NCBI RefSeq assembly: GCF_051251125.1
Contig: NZ_JBPCZL010000002.1
Direction: 5' to 3' (one strand)
Source of the DNA: Carnimonas bestiolae
GTDB taxonomy: Bacteria; Pseudomonadota; Gammaproteobacteria; Pseudomonadales; Halomonadaceae
Length of the DNA: 64,000 nt
Shown: one piece after another, positions 43,757 to 52,802 of the stretch
Layout: each line of letters opens with the position of its first letter
Numbering within the stretch: the first letter of the stretch is position 1
Notes under the pieces: generated by a model
What the model was told of the DNA's origin: nothing
The model's database searches: none
Seen by the model: the letters and a program-made list of their open reading frames with translations, nothing else
Made by a program: the position numbers and the translations under genes

Positions 43757-46700
43757 CAAAGAAAGTGGCCATTATCGGCGCCGCCTACCGTTTTCCAGGC
43801 GCCGATTCCATCAAGGCCTTTGCAGATGCACTGATTAACGAGCGAGACCTGGTTACCGAAGTCGATAGTTCTCGCTGGGATAAACAAACGTTCCAACACC
43901 CAGACCGCAAGCACCCTGGTACTAGCGTTACCTTTGCTGCCGGCAGTCTGGGCGATATCAGTGGCTTCGATGCTGAATTCTTTGGCATTTCACCGCGTGA
44001 AGCGGCCCAGCTTGATCCGCAGCAGCGCATCATGCTCGAACTCGCGTGGCAAACAATGGAACACGCGGGTATCCAACCCTCGGCGCTGCGCGGCAGCGAC
44101 TGCGGCGTGTATCTTGGCGTCGCCAGCCTGGACTATTCGTATCGTCTGGCCGAGGATCTGGCTCTCACCGATACCACCACCGCGACCAGTAACACCATGA
44201 GCCTGGTCTCCAATCGCATCTCCTACCTGTTCGATCTGCACGGCCCCAGTGTCTCAATGGACACCGCCTGCTCTTCAGCAATGGTAGCTTTTCACCATGC
44301 CTGCGCCGCCATTCGCGCTGGCGAAATCGATACGGCGCTTACCGGCGGCATCAGTCTGCACCTTCATCCGTTCGGCTTTTTGATTTTCTCAAAGGCCAGC
44401 ATGCTCTCCGCCAACGGCCGCTGCCGTAGCTTCGATGCCGATGGCGATGGCTATGTGCGTTCAGAAGGCGCGGGCATGTTCATGCTCAAGGATTACGATA
44501 AGGCGGTCGCAGATGGTGATCGCATTATCGCCGTGGTAGCCGGCAGCGGTGTTAATACCGACGGAAGCAAGCAGGGGCTGACGGTGCCTAACCCCGCCGC
44601 GCAGCAGTCACTGATGGCGCGCACACTGCGTAATTCCGGCATTGGCGCCGACGAGCTCAGTTACGTAGAAGCGCACGGCACCGGCACCAAGGTAGGCGAT
44701 CCGATTGAAGTTAGCGCGATCAGCGACGCCCTCGCCAGCCAGCGAAAAATGCCGCTGCCGATTGGCTCGGTGAAAAGCAATATTGGTCACATGGAAACCG
44801 CCTCTGGCGTGGCGGGGCTAGCCAAAGCACTGCACGTACTGACTCAGCGAGAGATACCGGCCACCATTGGCGTGCGCCGTTTGAACCCTGCGCTGAAGGC
44901 CGAACAGCGCAATATAGAAGTCGTTACCCAGCGCCGAGCCCTTCCTGCATCAGGTAAATTGGTCGTCGCCGTTAATTCCTTCGGCTTCGGTGGCGCCAAT
45001 GCGCACGTACTGCTCGAAAGCGCCCCCGATATCGCACCAACCGAACAACGCACGCACCACCAGCACGAAGCGCCTCTACCGCTGTTCCTAAGTGCCAAGA
45101 GCGCTGCCACGCTGCACGCTCAAGCCCGCACGCTTGCGCACCACTGGCAGCAGCTACAGCAGCAAGATGACTCGACGCCGTTACTTGAAAGAGTCGCTAG
45201 CGAGCTTTGGTATCGTCGCGAACACCTCAGCCACGCCGTGCTGCTGTGGCCTTCCGACGACCAGCAGGCCATCCAGCAGCTAGAGGCCTTCGCCAACGGC
45301 AACACGCCGCCCGTTCAGCGCACGCTTGCGACCGATGCCGTCCGCCAAGGCCCCGTGTTCGTCTATTCCGGCAATGGCTGCCAATGGTTCGGCATGGGCC
45401 AGGCCCTTCTCAAACACTCACCGCTGTTCGCCGCAGCGATCGATCAAGTCGACGCACTCTACCAGCCGCTAGCGGGCACATCGTTGCGCGCAGAGCTTGA
45501 AGGCCAACATGGTGACCGTCTCGATGCCACGGAAGTGGCACAGCCCACCCTCTTCGCTATTCAGGTGGGCCTCACCCAGCTGTTCAGAGCGTACGGCATC
45601 GAACCTGCCGCGGTTGTCGGCCATAGCGTGGGAGAAGTAGCCGCTGCCTGGGCCTGTGGAGCGCTGAGTCTCGAGCAAGCGGTAGCCGTTATCCATTGGC
45701 GCAGCCATTATCAAGGCGAGACCCGCGGCGCCGGAGCAATGCTGGCAGTAGCGCTGGAGCGCGAACAGCTCGACCACTGGCTGGCAGATCCGCGCTTTAG
45801 CGACATCGTGATCGCCGGTATTAACAGCACCAAAGGGTTCACCCTCGCCGGCGACGCCCACCAAATTGCGCAGCTGCAGCAGGCGCTTACCGAGCAGCGG
45901 CTATTCGCCCGTACATTGCCGCTCGACTACGCCTTCCATAGCCCTGCCATGGACAGCGTGAAGCAGGCCCTGCTGGACAGCCTTAGTGATATTCAGGGCG
46001 GCGCTTCCCGCTGCCCCATGTACTCGACGGTCACCGGCAACGCCATTGATGGCAGCGCACTGAATGCTGATTACTGGTGGCGCAATATTCGCCAACCGGT
46101 CGCCTTCCACGCAGCGATCAACGATCTGATGAGCGCAGGCTTCAGGCTATTCGTCGAAGTGGGGGCTCACCCCATTTTGCAGCGGTACCTGAAAGAAAGC
46201 CTTGCCGAGCATCACCACAGCGGCGAACTACTCGGTACCCTCAAGCGTCCTACCGACGACAGCCAAGATGCGGATACCGGTCATATCGAGCGCACCATTG
46301 CCGCACTGTGGAACAGCGGCATCGATATTCCCATCGAGCGATGGTTAACGCCCGACGCTACGCGCATCGATCTGCCGCACTATGCCTGGCAGCGCGAGCA
46401 CCATTGGTACCGCAACAGCGGTGAGCAAACCGGACTGGTAGGGCGCCACTATGAGCATCCGCTGCTCGGCTATCGCCTGGCGGGCCACGATCACAGCTGG
46501 CAAAGCGAACTCGATACCCAGCGCCTGACCTGGCTGGCCGACCATAACGTCGGCGACAGCGTCATTTTCCCAGGGGCTGGCTTCGCTGAAGTGATGTTGG
46601 CCGCCGCCGCCTCCTGGCAAGCCAAGGCCATTATCGAGGTAGAAGCGCTCGAAATACTGTCACCGCTGCTGCTCGATGCCAGCCCCGGTAAGGAAGTGCG

Positions 46701-49700
46701 TACCGAGCTTGACGAACGCCAGGGTAATATCAGTATTCGCGCCCACGAATCCGCAAGCGGCGATGGCTGGCATCTTCACGCCCGTGCACGTCTGCCAGCG
46801 GACACCCTCGGTCTCGCACTCAATGCCAAGGCTCCCTCGCTGCCGACCCGCCAGCCCGACTTCGAGCGCCAGCAGCACCTAGCGCACACGCAGCAGTTGG
46901 GACTCAACTATGGCCCAGCCTTCCAAGGCGTCAGCCATGGCTGGATCGAAGATGGCAGTGCGATCGCGGTGCTCGAAAGTACCGCTGCAATCAGCGAATC
47001 CCAACCCGACTGCCTGCTGCCACCGGGATTGCTGGACAGCGCCTTCCAGCTCTTTGTGCCACTGCTCAGCGCACTCGGCGTCAGCGATACCAGCATGGCC
47101 TTCGTACCGGTCAGGCTGGAACGACTGCAGTTCAACGCAACGGCAGATGCCCCCGTATTAGCACGCGTGCGCCCCACTCAACGCTCACCGCACTCGTTGT
47201 GCGCTGATCTTGAGTTGTTCGACGCCAGCGGCCAGGCGGTCGCGGTGATAGAGGGCGCGCGCTTCCGCGCCGTGCGTTTGAAAAGTGCCCATCAGCGCCC
47301 CATCGAGCGCCTGCACCAGAAACTCGCACCAGCGCCGCTGCCAAATGCCGATGTTTCACGTGAAACATTGGCGCCTGCGGTGCTGGCCGGACGCGACGTC
47401 GCCCGCCTGAACGAACTAACGGCACGGTGCAGCCGACGCTACTCGGAAGAACTCGAACCACTGCTCGATGCCATGACGCACGCCTTCGCGGTGGAAGCGC
47501 GCGACCAGCAGCGTGGCAATGTGATTGATGAACGTCTTGAGCGCCTGTGTGAGCGTCTTGAGCTCGACGTGACCGCGGACGCACCAGACGCCTCCGCTGC
47601 TGATATCTGGCAACTTGCCCTGCACGACTACCCCGATTACGCCGAGCTGACATTAGCGTTAGGACGCATCGGCTATCGCTTGGGAAGCTCGCAACCGCCT
47701 GCCATTGACGCCGCGCGCCTGTGGCAAGCCAGCCTTGATAGCGCAACCAGACAATCGCTCGCGGTTAGCATTACCGAGTTGGTTGAGCGTCAGGCGAGCA
47801 TGCTGGAAGCAGGGCAACGCCTCACCTTGATCGAAGTCGCGGTGCGCCAGCCAGGCTGGTTACCGCGCCTTAATATCAGTAACGGCCAGCTCACCGTTCG
47901 TGAACAGCTGATCGCGTTGGACGACAGCGCTTGGCACGAAGCAACCCTATTTGCGCCATCGCGCGCAGGCCTTGAGATTTACAAGGCAGATGAGCCGCTC
48001 GCGGCCAGCGGCGATGCAACACTGGTGATGATCGGCGCTGGCATTACCCCTTCACAGCTAAAACAGCAGCTAGAACAGCTGACCCAGCAGCACCGCACGC
48101 TTCAATTGATATTTGTCGGCCCGCGCAGCAGCCGTTGGCAAGCGCTCGTTGAGCTCGACGAGCAGCAGCTACCGTGCACCGCCGAGCAGTTCAGAGAGCT
48201 GCTAACGCTGTTCAACTTTGCTGTCGAGAGCAGTAGCGATGCTGTCGAAGGCATCGAACTGATCGTGGCTCACGCGTCTGACACCGCTGCTCAGCAGCAT
48301 GAGCCCGTAGGTTCACAGCGCTGGCTGCTATGCAGCGACAGCACCTCGCAAGCAGCAGCGACGACGCTGGCCGTGGCGCTGGAAGAAGCGGGCCAGCAGG
48401 TAACGCTGAGCGATAGCGCCGTGCTGCCTTCGGTACACACGTTGGCCGTCGACAATATCGTTGATCTTGCGATGCTAGGCAGCAACGCGCCCGAAACACG
48501 CTGCGCACGCATGGCTGCGTGGTGGCAACAGTTGGAGCAACACGCCAGCTCTACGCGCCTGTGGTGGTTCACTCAAGGAGCAACCCAGCAGTGGAGCGAC
48601 AATAAGCACGTGACGCTAGCGGACGATGCCGCAAGTTGGGGATTTGGCCGCACGCTACAAAACGAAAGCGGCGGCGATCGCATCAGACTGGTGGATCTAC
48701 CCGCTCAGGCGGATTACGCCAATGCCTGCCCGCGCGCGCTGATCAATGCGCTGGTCGCTCAGTTAATCGAGCCGGACGCAGAACTCGAAGTCGTGTTCGA
48801 TGAGCACGGCAGACGCTTCGCGCCGCGCGTCGAGCTTGTCGCTGATGACACACCGCCGCACCCCGATACCACGCTCACCCTCGGATTCGACGTGCCTGGG
48901 CAACTGCGCCATCTGCGCTGGAAGGAGCGTACGCTGGCACCGCTCGGTGATGATGATGTCGAAATCGACGTTAAAGCGACCGGCCTCAACTTCCGCGATG
49001 TTATGTACGCATTGGGGCTGCTATCGGATGAAGCCGTCGAACAGGGCTTTGCCGGTGCTAGCCTGGGGCTCGAATTTGCCGGCGAAGTGGTTCGTACCGG
49101 CGCGAACGTCACTCGTTTCGCCCCCGGCGATGCCGTCGTTGGCTTCGGCCCGTCCAGCTTTTCTACCCGCCTGATTGCTCGTCAGCGCACGCTCGCCGCT
49201 ATTCCGAATGATATTGGCTATGCGGCGGCGGCCACACTGCCGACCACCTTCTTTACCGTCTACTACTCGCTTAAGCATCAGGCTCGGCTCGAACCAGGCG
49301 AACGCTTGTTGATTCACGGCGCAGCGGGCGGGGTCGGCTTGGCTGCGATTCAGATTGGCCGTTGGCTAGGCGCTGACATCTATGCCACCGCAGGTAGTGA
49401 TGAAAAGCGCGATGTCCTCAAGCTGATGGGCATTGAGCACATTTACGACTCGCGTTCGACCACCTTCGCCGAAGCGCTACTCGCCGACACGCCGGACCAT
49501 CAAGGCGTCGATGTGGTACTGAACTCCCTGGCTGGCGAAGCGATCGCCCAAAACCTCAGGGCCCTACGGCCTTTCGGGCGATTTGTCGAACTGGGCAAGC
49601 GTGATTTCTACGACAATACTCAGGTTGGCCTGCGCCCGTTCCGCAATAACCTGAGCTACTTCGGCGTCGACTCCGACCAGCTGATGCAGGAACGCCCGGA

Positions 49701-51072
49701 GCTCACAGAGCGGCTGTTCGCTGAAATGATGGAACTCTTTGGCGACGGTACGCTGTCGCCGCTGCCATTTACTGCCTTCAGCGCTGATCGTGTTGTAGAA
49801 GCCTACCGCTATATGCAGCAGGCGCGCCAAATCGGCAAGGTGGTGGTGACCTACGAACAGCCGCCGCAAGCGCAGCACTCACGGCAGCCCGCAGCGCCAC
49901 CGGCGCTAAGTCCAACCGGCAGCTATCTGATTACCGGCGGTCTTAGCGGCTTCGGGCTGGCAACCGCCCGCTGGCTGGCTGATCACGGCGCACGACGACT
50001 GACACTGGTCGGACGTCGAGGGCTGAACAGCGAGGCCCCGCAGATCGAGGAAACACGGCACGCCATCGCTCAACTCGAGGCAAAAGGCGTCGTCGTCGAT
50101 GTGGCTGCGTGCGACGTAAGCGAGCGTGAGCCGCTGAATGCGCTGCTGCACAAGCTGCGCGAGAGTGATGCCCCGCTCACTGGCGTGGTGCATGCAGCCA
50201 CGGTCATTGATGATGCGTTGGTGCGCGATCTAACTCCCGAGCAGATCGCCACGAGCATGCGCGCCAAGGTAGAAGGCGCACGCCTGCTCGATGAATTGAC
50301 GCGCAACGACAGCCTAACGCTCTTCGTACTCTACTCATCAGCCACGACGCTGTTTGGCAACCCGGGGCAGTCTTCCTATATAGCGGCCAATATGTGGCTC
50401 GAAGCGCTCGCGGCAAGCCGTCGCAGCCAAGGGCTTCCGGCCACCTGTATCAGTTGGGGGGCTATCAACGACGTTGGCTTTTTGGCAAGAAATACCCGCA
50501 CCCGTGACACCCTCGTACAGCGGTTGGGGGGCGGCGCCATGAATGCCCGCGAAGCGCTTGACGCCTTGGGCCAAGCGTTGCAGCGCAACAGCTCCAACGA
50601 AGGCATACTACCGTTCGACTGGGCCGCCACCGCGCGCTTTTTGCCCACGTCCTCGTCGCCACGCTATCGCTTGCTACCGCGTGATGCCAACGAACACAGC
50701 GACACCAGTAGCGACGAAGACTTGCGCGAGCAATTGCTGTCGCTGTCCGTCGAGCAGCAGCGCGAGGCGGTCATTGCGCTGCTGCGTCGCGAGTTAGCGA
50801 CCATCCTGCTGAGTGACGAAGCCGCGCTGGATATCGATCGCTCCGTGTACGACATGGGCTTCGATTCACTGATGGGGGTTGAGCTGGTCACCGCATTGGA
50901 AGGCAAGCTGGGTATTCAGGTACCGGTGATGGTCCTCAACGATAGCGCCACTATCTCGAAGCTGGCCGACTACCTGGTCGAGCGGTTAAGCGAAGGCGAT
51001 GCAGCGGAGTCTAACGATGACGCAGAAGTATTGGCGAGCCTTGAGCAACGTCACGGTGTCGATGAACACTGA
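43753..51072 (+). CDS. Highly reducing type I polyketide/fatty-acid synthase (RkpA/WcbR-like)
   Basis: 2439-residue single-module iterative-type megasynthase. Domains in order: KS (about 1-430; 'DTACSSAMVAF' with Cys173, followed by the two KS His regions), AT (about 530-850; 'GHSVGEVAAAWA' with Ser625), DH (about 895-1170; H-x3-G-x4-P with His931 in 'LADHNVGDSVIFPGAG'), a linker/structural region (about 1190-1680) with no clear catalytic motif, ER (about 1700-2030; 'GAAGGVGLAAIQIG' near 1857), KR (about 2050-2290; 'ITGGLSGFGLA' and Tyr2209) and ACP (about 2330-2425; 'MGFDSLMGVEL' with Ser2372). No thioesterase: release is presumably by the AONS-like enzyme downstream. All reductive domains are present, so a saturated acyl chain is expected. 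A parS site is embedded at codons 1200-1206. Overlaps the previous gene by 4 bp. Confidence 0.93.
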   Translation: MTKKVAIIGAAYRFPGADSIKAFADALINERDLVTEVDSSRWDKQTFQHPDRKHPGTSVTFAAGSLGDISGFDAEFFGISPREAAQLDPQQRIMLELAWQTMEHAGIQPSALRGSDCGVYLGVASLDYSYRLAEDLALTDTTTATSNTMSLVSNRISYLFDLHGPSVSMDTACSSAMVAFHHACAAIRAGEIDTALTGGISLHLHPFGFLIFSKASMLSANGRCRSFDADGDGYVRSEGAGMFMLKDYDKAVADGDRIIAVVAGSGVNTDGSKQGLTVPNPAAQQSLMARTLRNSGIGADELSYVEAHGTGTKVGDPIEVSAISDALASQRKMPLPIGSVKSNIGHMETASGVAGLAKALHVLTQREIPATIGVRRLNPALKAEQRNIEVVTQRRALPASGKLVVAVNSFGFGGANAHVLLESAPDIAPTEQRTHHQHEAPLPLFLSAKSAATLHAQARTLAHHWQQLQQQDDSTPLLERVASELWYRREHLSHAVLLWPSDDQQAIQQLEAFANGNTPPVQRTLATDAVRQGPVFVYSGNGCQWFGMGQALLKHSPLFAAAIDQVDALYQPLAGTSLRAELEGQHGDRLDATEVAQPTLFAIQVGLTQLFRAYGIEPAAVVGHSVGEVAAAWACGALSLEQAVAVIHWRSHYQGETRGAGAMLAVALEREQLDHWLADPRFSDIVIAGINSTKGFTLAGDAHQIAQLQQALTEQRLFARTLPLDYAFHSPAMDSVKQALLDSLSDIQGGASRCPMYSTVTGNAIDGSALNADYWWRNIRQPVAFHAAINDLMSAGFRLFVEVGAHPILQRYLKESLAEHHHSGELLGTLKRPTDDSQDADTGHIERTIAALWNSGIDIPIERWLTPDATRIDLPHYAWQREHHWYRNSGEQTGLVGRHYEHPLLGYRLAGHDHSWQSELDTQRLTWLADHNVGDSVIFPGAGFAEVMLAAAASWQAKAIIEVEALEILSPLLLDASPGKEVRTELDERQGNISIRAHESASGDGWHLHARARLPADTLGLALNAKAPSLPTRQPDFERQQHLAHTQQLGLNYGPAFQGVSHGWIEDGSAIAVLESTAAISESQPDCLLPPGLLDSAFQLFVPLLSALGVSDTSMAFVPVRLERLQFNATADAPVLARVRPTQRSPHSLCADLELFDASGQAVAVIEGARFRAVRLKSAHQRPIERLHQKLAPAPLPNADVSRETLAPAVLAGRDVARLNELTARCSRRYSEELEPLLDAMTHAFAVEARDQQRGNVIDERLERLCERLELDVTADAPDASAADIWQLALHDYPDYAELTLALGRIGYRLGSSQPPAIDAARLWQASLDSATRQSLAVSITELVERQASMLEAGQRLTLIEVAVRQPGWLPRLNISNGQLTVREQLIALDDSAWHEATLFAPSRAGLEIYKADEPLAASGDATLVMIGAGITPSQLKQQLEQLTQQHRTLQLIFVGPRSSRWQALVELDEQQLPCTAEQFRELLTLFNFAVESSSDAVEGIELIVAHASDTAAQQHEPVGSQRWLLCSDSTSQAAATTLAVALEEAGQQVTLSDSAVLPSVHTLAVDNIVDLAMLGSNAPETRCARMAAWWQQLEQHASSTRLWWFTQGATQQWSDNKHVTLADDAASWGFGRTLQNESGGDRIRLVDLPAQADYANACPRALINALVAQLIEPDAELEVVFDEHGRRFAPRVELVADDTPPHPDTTLTLGFDVPGQLRHLRWKERTLAPLGDDDVEIDVKATGLNFRDVMYALGLLSDEAVEQGFAGASLGLEFAGEVVRTGANVTRFAPGDAVVGFGPSSFSTRLIARQRTLAAIPNDIGYAAAATLPTTFFTVYYSLKHQARLEPGERLLIHGAAGGVGLAAIQIGRWLGADIYATAGSDEKRDVLKLMGIEHIYDSRSTTFAEALLADTPDHQGVDVVLNSLAGEAIAQNLRALRPFGRFVELGKRDFYDNTQVGLRPFRNNLSYFGVDSDQLMQERPELTERLFAEMMELFGDGTLSPLPFTAFSADRVVEAYRYMQQARQIGKVVVTYEQPPQAQHSRQPAAPPALSPTGSYLITGGLSGFGLATARWLADHGARRLTLVGRRGLNSEAPQIEETRHAIAQLEAKGVVVDVAACDVSEREPLNALLHKLRESDAPLTGVVHAATVIDDALVRDLTPEQIATSMRAKVEGARLLDELTRNDSLTLFVLYSSATTLFGNPGQSSYIAANMWLEALAASRRSQGLPATCISWGAINDVGFLARNTRTRDTLVQRLGGGAMNAREALDALGQALQRNSSNEGILPFDWAATARFLPTSSSPRYRLLPRDANEHSDTSSDEDLREQLLSLSVEQQREAVIALLRRELATILLSDEAALDIDRSVYDMGFDSLMGVELVTALEGKLGIQVPVMVLNDSATISKLADYLVERLSEGDAAESNDDAEVLASLEQRHGVDEH
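47352..47367. promoter_or_regulatory. parS centromere site 4, inside the PKS coding sequence
   Basis: Perfect TGTTTCACGTGAAACA encoding part of 'ADVSRETLAP' in the linker between the DH and ER domains, 14.0 kb from site 3. Its position in a likely unconstrained linker lets both protein and site be kept. Confidence 0.93.
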
Positions 51073-51304
51073 CGGGGGCTGAAAGCGCCCCGCCTACCGT
51101 TCAGTTGTGCGTAAAAATAGCGTAGCATCGCGCTCTATTACACAACTGCACGAAACGCTGCCTAAACGTCGCTAGCGCGGCGGTTGGGTCAGAAAACGTC
51201 GGGGACAGCAGCGCCTACTAAAAGGCACAAGCAACGTCTCTATCGTTTTGCGCACTTCATCACTCGTGCCGTTACTGACGGAAAGCACCCAGACAGGACG
51301 TCGA
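51073..51304. other. Spacer between PKS and AONS-like gene
   Basis: 232 bp, the only substantial gap in the capsule-lipid cluster. The frame of the next gene is open back to 51248 but lacks a family-like N-terminus there. A separate promoter for the AONS-like gene is possible; none was identified. Confidence 0.4.
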
Positions 51305-52651
51305 ATGAGCAACAGCGGTCCCAGCAAGCTCAAACAGTCCCTCAAGCAGCGCATCATTGAGCAGGCTAAGCAGCGCCGCCAGACATCTGGTAGCGAGCAA
51401 CATGCGGGCCAGAGCAGTGCGCTCGAGCCTCGCGTCCCGGAAAAATTCACACGCTTTGATCTTCAGCCGGGCTATCAACAGGTCAAGATGATGCGTGCCA
51501 GCGGCGCACGTTTGGGCACCGAAAATCCCTTTTTCAAGCTACACGAAGGTATTGCAGGCGCGACAACCGTTATTGATGGTCGCGAGTGCATTAACTTTGC
51601 CAGCTATAACTACCTGAGCCTTTCTTACCACCCGGAAGTGCTGGAAGCCGCTACCGAGGCCATGCAGCGCTATGGTACCTCGGTATCGGCGAGCCGCGCT
51701 GTATCGGGCGAACGCCCCATCCACGAGGCCTTTGAGCGCGAGCTGGCAGCGGCATATGACGCCGAAGATGCGGTGGTCTTCGTAAGCGGCCATGCCACCA
51801 ACGTGTCGACCATTGGTCATCTGCTTGGCCCCAAGGACCTGATTCTTCACGACGAGTATGCACACAACAGCTTGCTGATCGGCGCACAGCTCTCCGGCGC
51901 ACGGCGCATGAGTTTCCCGCATAACGATGCCGAGGCACTGGATAAGCTGCTTACCCGTCATCGTGAGCAGTTTGAACGGGTACTGGTGGTTATCGAAGGC
52001 CTCTACAGCATGGATGGCGACGTTCCCGATCTGGCGCGGTTCGTAGCGATCAAACAGCACCATCATGCGTGGCTAATGGTCGATGAGGCGCACTCTTTCG
52101 GCACTCTGGGTAACAGCGGCAAAGGCATTCGCGAACATTGCAATGTCGATTCCCGCGACGTTGATATCTGGATGGGCACGTTAAGCAAAACGATGTCGGG
52201 ATGCGGGGGCTATATCGCAGGCTGCCACGCGCTGGTCGAAAACCTGCGCTATCTCGCCCCAGGATTTCTTTACAGCGTCGGCTTACCGCCGCAAAACGCC
52301 GCGGCGTCGTTGGCTTCGTTGCGCATTATGGCGCGCGAGCCGCAGCGTATTGAACGTCTTCAGCGCATCTCGCGCTATTTCCGCGATCACGCGCTAAGCG
52401 CTGGCTTCGATGTTGGCGAAAGTATTGGAGTGGCGGTGGTACCGGTGATTACCGGTAGCTCGGTTATCGCCGTGAAGCTTTCCGAGGCGCTGTTGCAGCG
52501 CGGCATTAATGTACAGCCGATCCTCTACCCCGCGGTGCCGGAGCGCAGTGCCCGTCTAAGGTTCTTTATCAACAGCGAGCACTCCGAAGCGCAAATCAAC
52601 ACGACACTGAACGCATTACAGCAGGAATGGTCGCGATTGGCCGCGCGCTGA
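51305..52651 (+). CDS. PLP-dependent alpha-oxoamine synthase (AONS/SPT family; RkpG/WcbT-like)
   Basis: 448-residue fold-type I enzyme related to 8-amino-7-oxononanoate synthase, serine palmitoyltransferase and CqsA, which condense an amino acid with an acyl thioester to a 2-amino-3-ketone with loss of CO2. Key blocks: 'NFASYNYLSLSYHPEVLEAA', 'SASRAVSGERPIHEAFE', 'VDEAHSFGTLG' (PLP-ring Asp and His) and 'MGTLSKTMSGCGGYIAG' with the Schiff-base Lys295. A polar, basic extension of about 60 residues precedes the core. Biotin-type function is unlikely because no bio genes are near. In the K-antigen clusters of Sinorhizobium (rkpG) and Burkholderia (wcbT) the same partner sits beside the PKS; it probably offloads the ACP-bound chain. 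Confidence 0.9.
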   Translation: MSNSGPSKLKQSLKQRIIEQAKQRRQTSGSEQHAGQSSALEPRVPEKFTRFDLQPGYQQVKMMRASGARLGTENPFFKLHEGIAGATTVIDGRECINFASYNYLSLSYHPEVLEAATEAMQRYGTSVSASRAVSGERPIHEAFERELAAAYDAEDAVVFVSGHATNVSTIGHLLGPKDLILHDEYAHNSLLIGAQLSGARRMSFPHNDAEALDKLLTRHREQFERVLVVIEGLYSMDGDVPDLARFVAIKQHHHAWLMVDEAHSFGTLGNSGKGIREHCNVDSRDVDIWMGTLSKTMSGCGGYIAGCHALVENLRYLAPGFLYSVGLPPQNAAASLASLRIMAREPQRIERLQRISRYFRDHALSAGFDVGESIGVAVVPVITGSSVIAVKLSEALLQRGINVQPILYPAVPERSARLRFFINSEHSEAQINTTLNALQQEWSRLAAR

Positions 52652-52802
52652 TATCGCCGCTTGCCAGCACACCAAGTACACCAACGGCATCGAGCCATGC
52701 CGGTTGAAATGCTTGCCAACCTACTGCTTCAGCGGCAACGCTTAGCGACAACGCACGCGTTATTCCGCTAACACTCTTTTGGGCACGGACTCATTACTGC
52801 AT

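Noticed and set aside
51305..52651. Biotin synthesis gene bioF
   Set aside because: The family is shared, but there are no other bio genes, it carries a basic N-terminal extension, and it follows a PKS in a capsule cluster.
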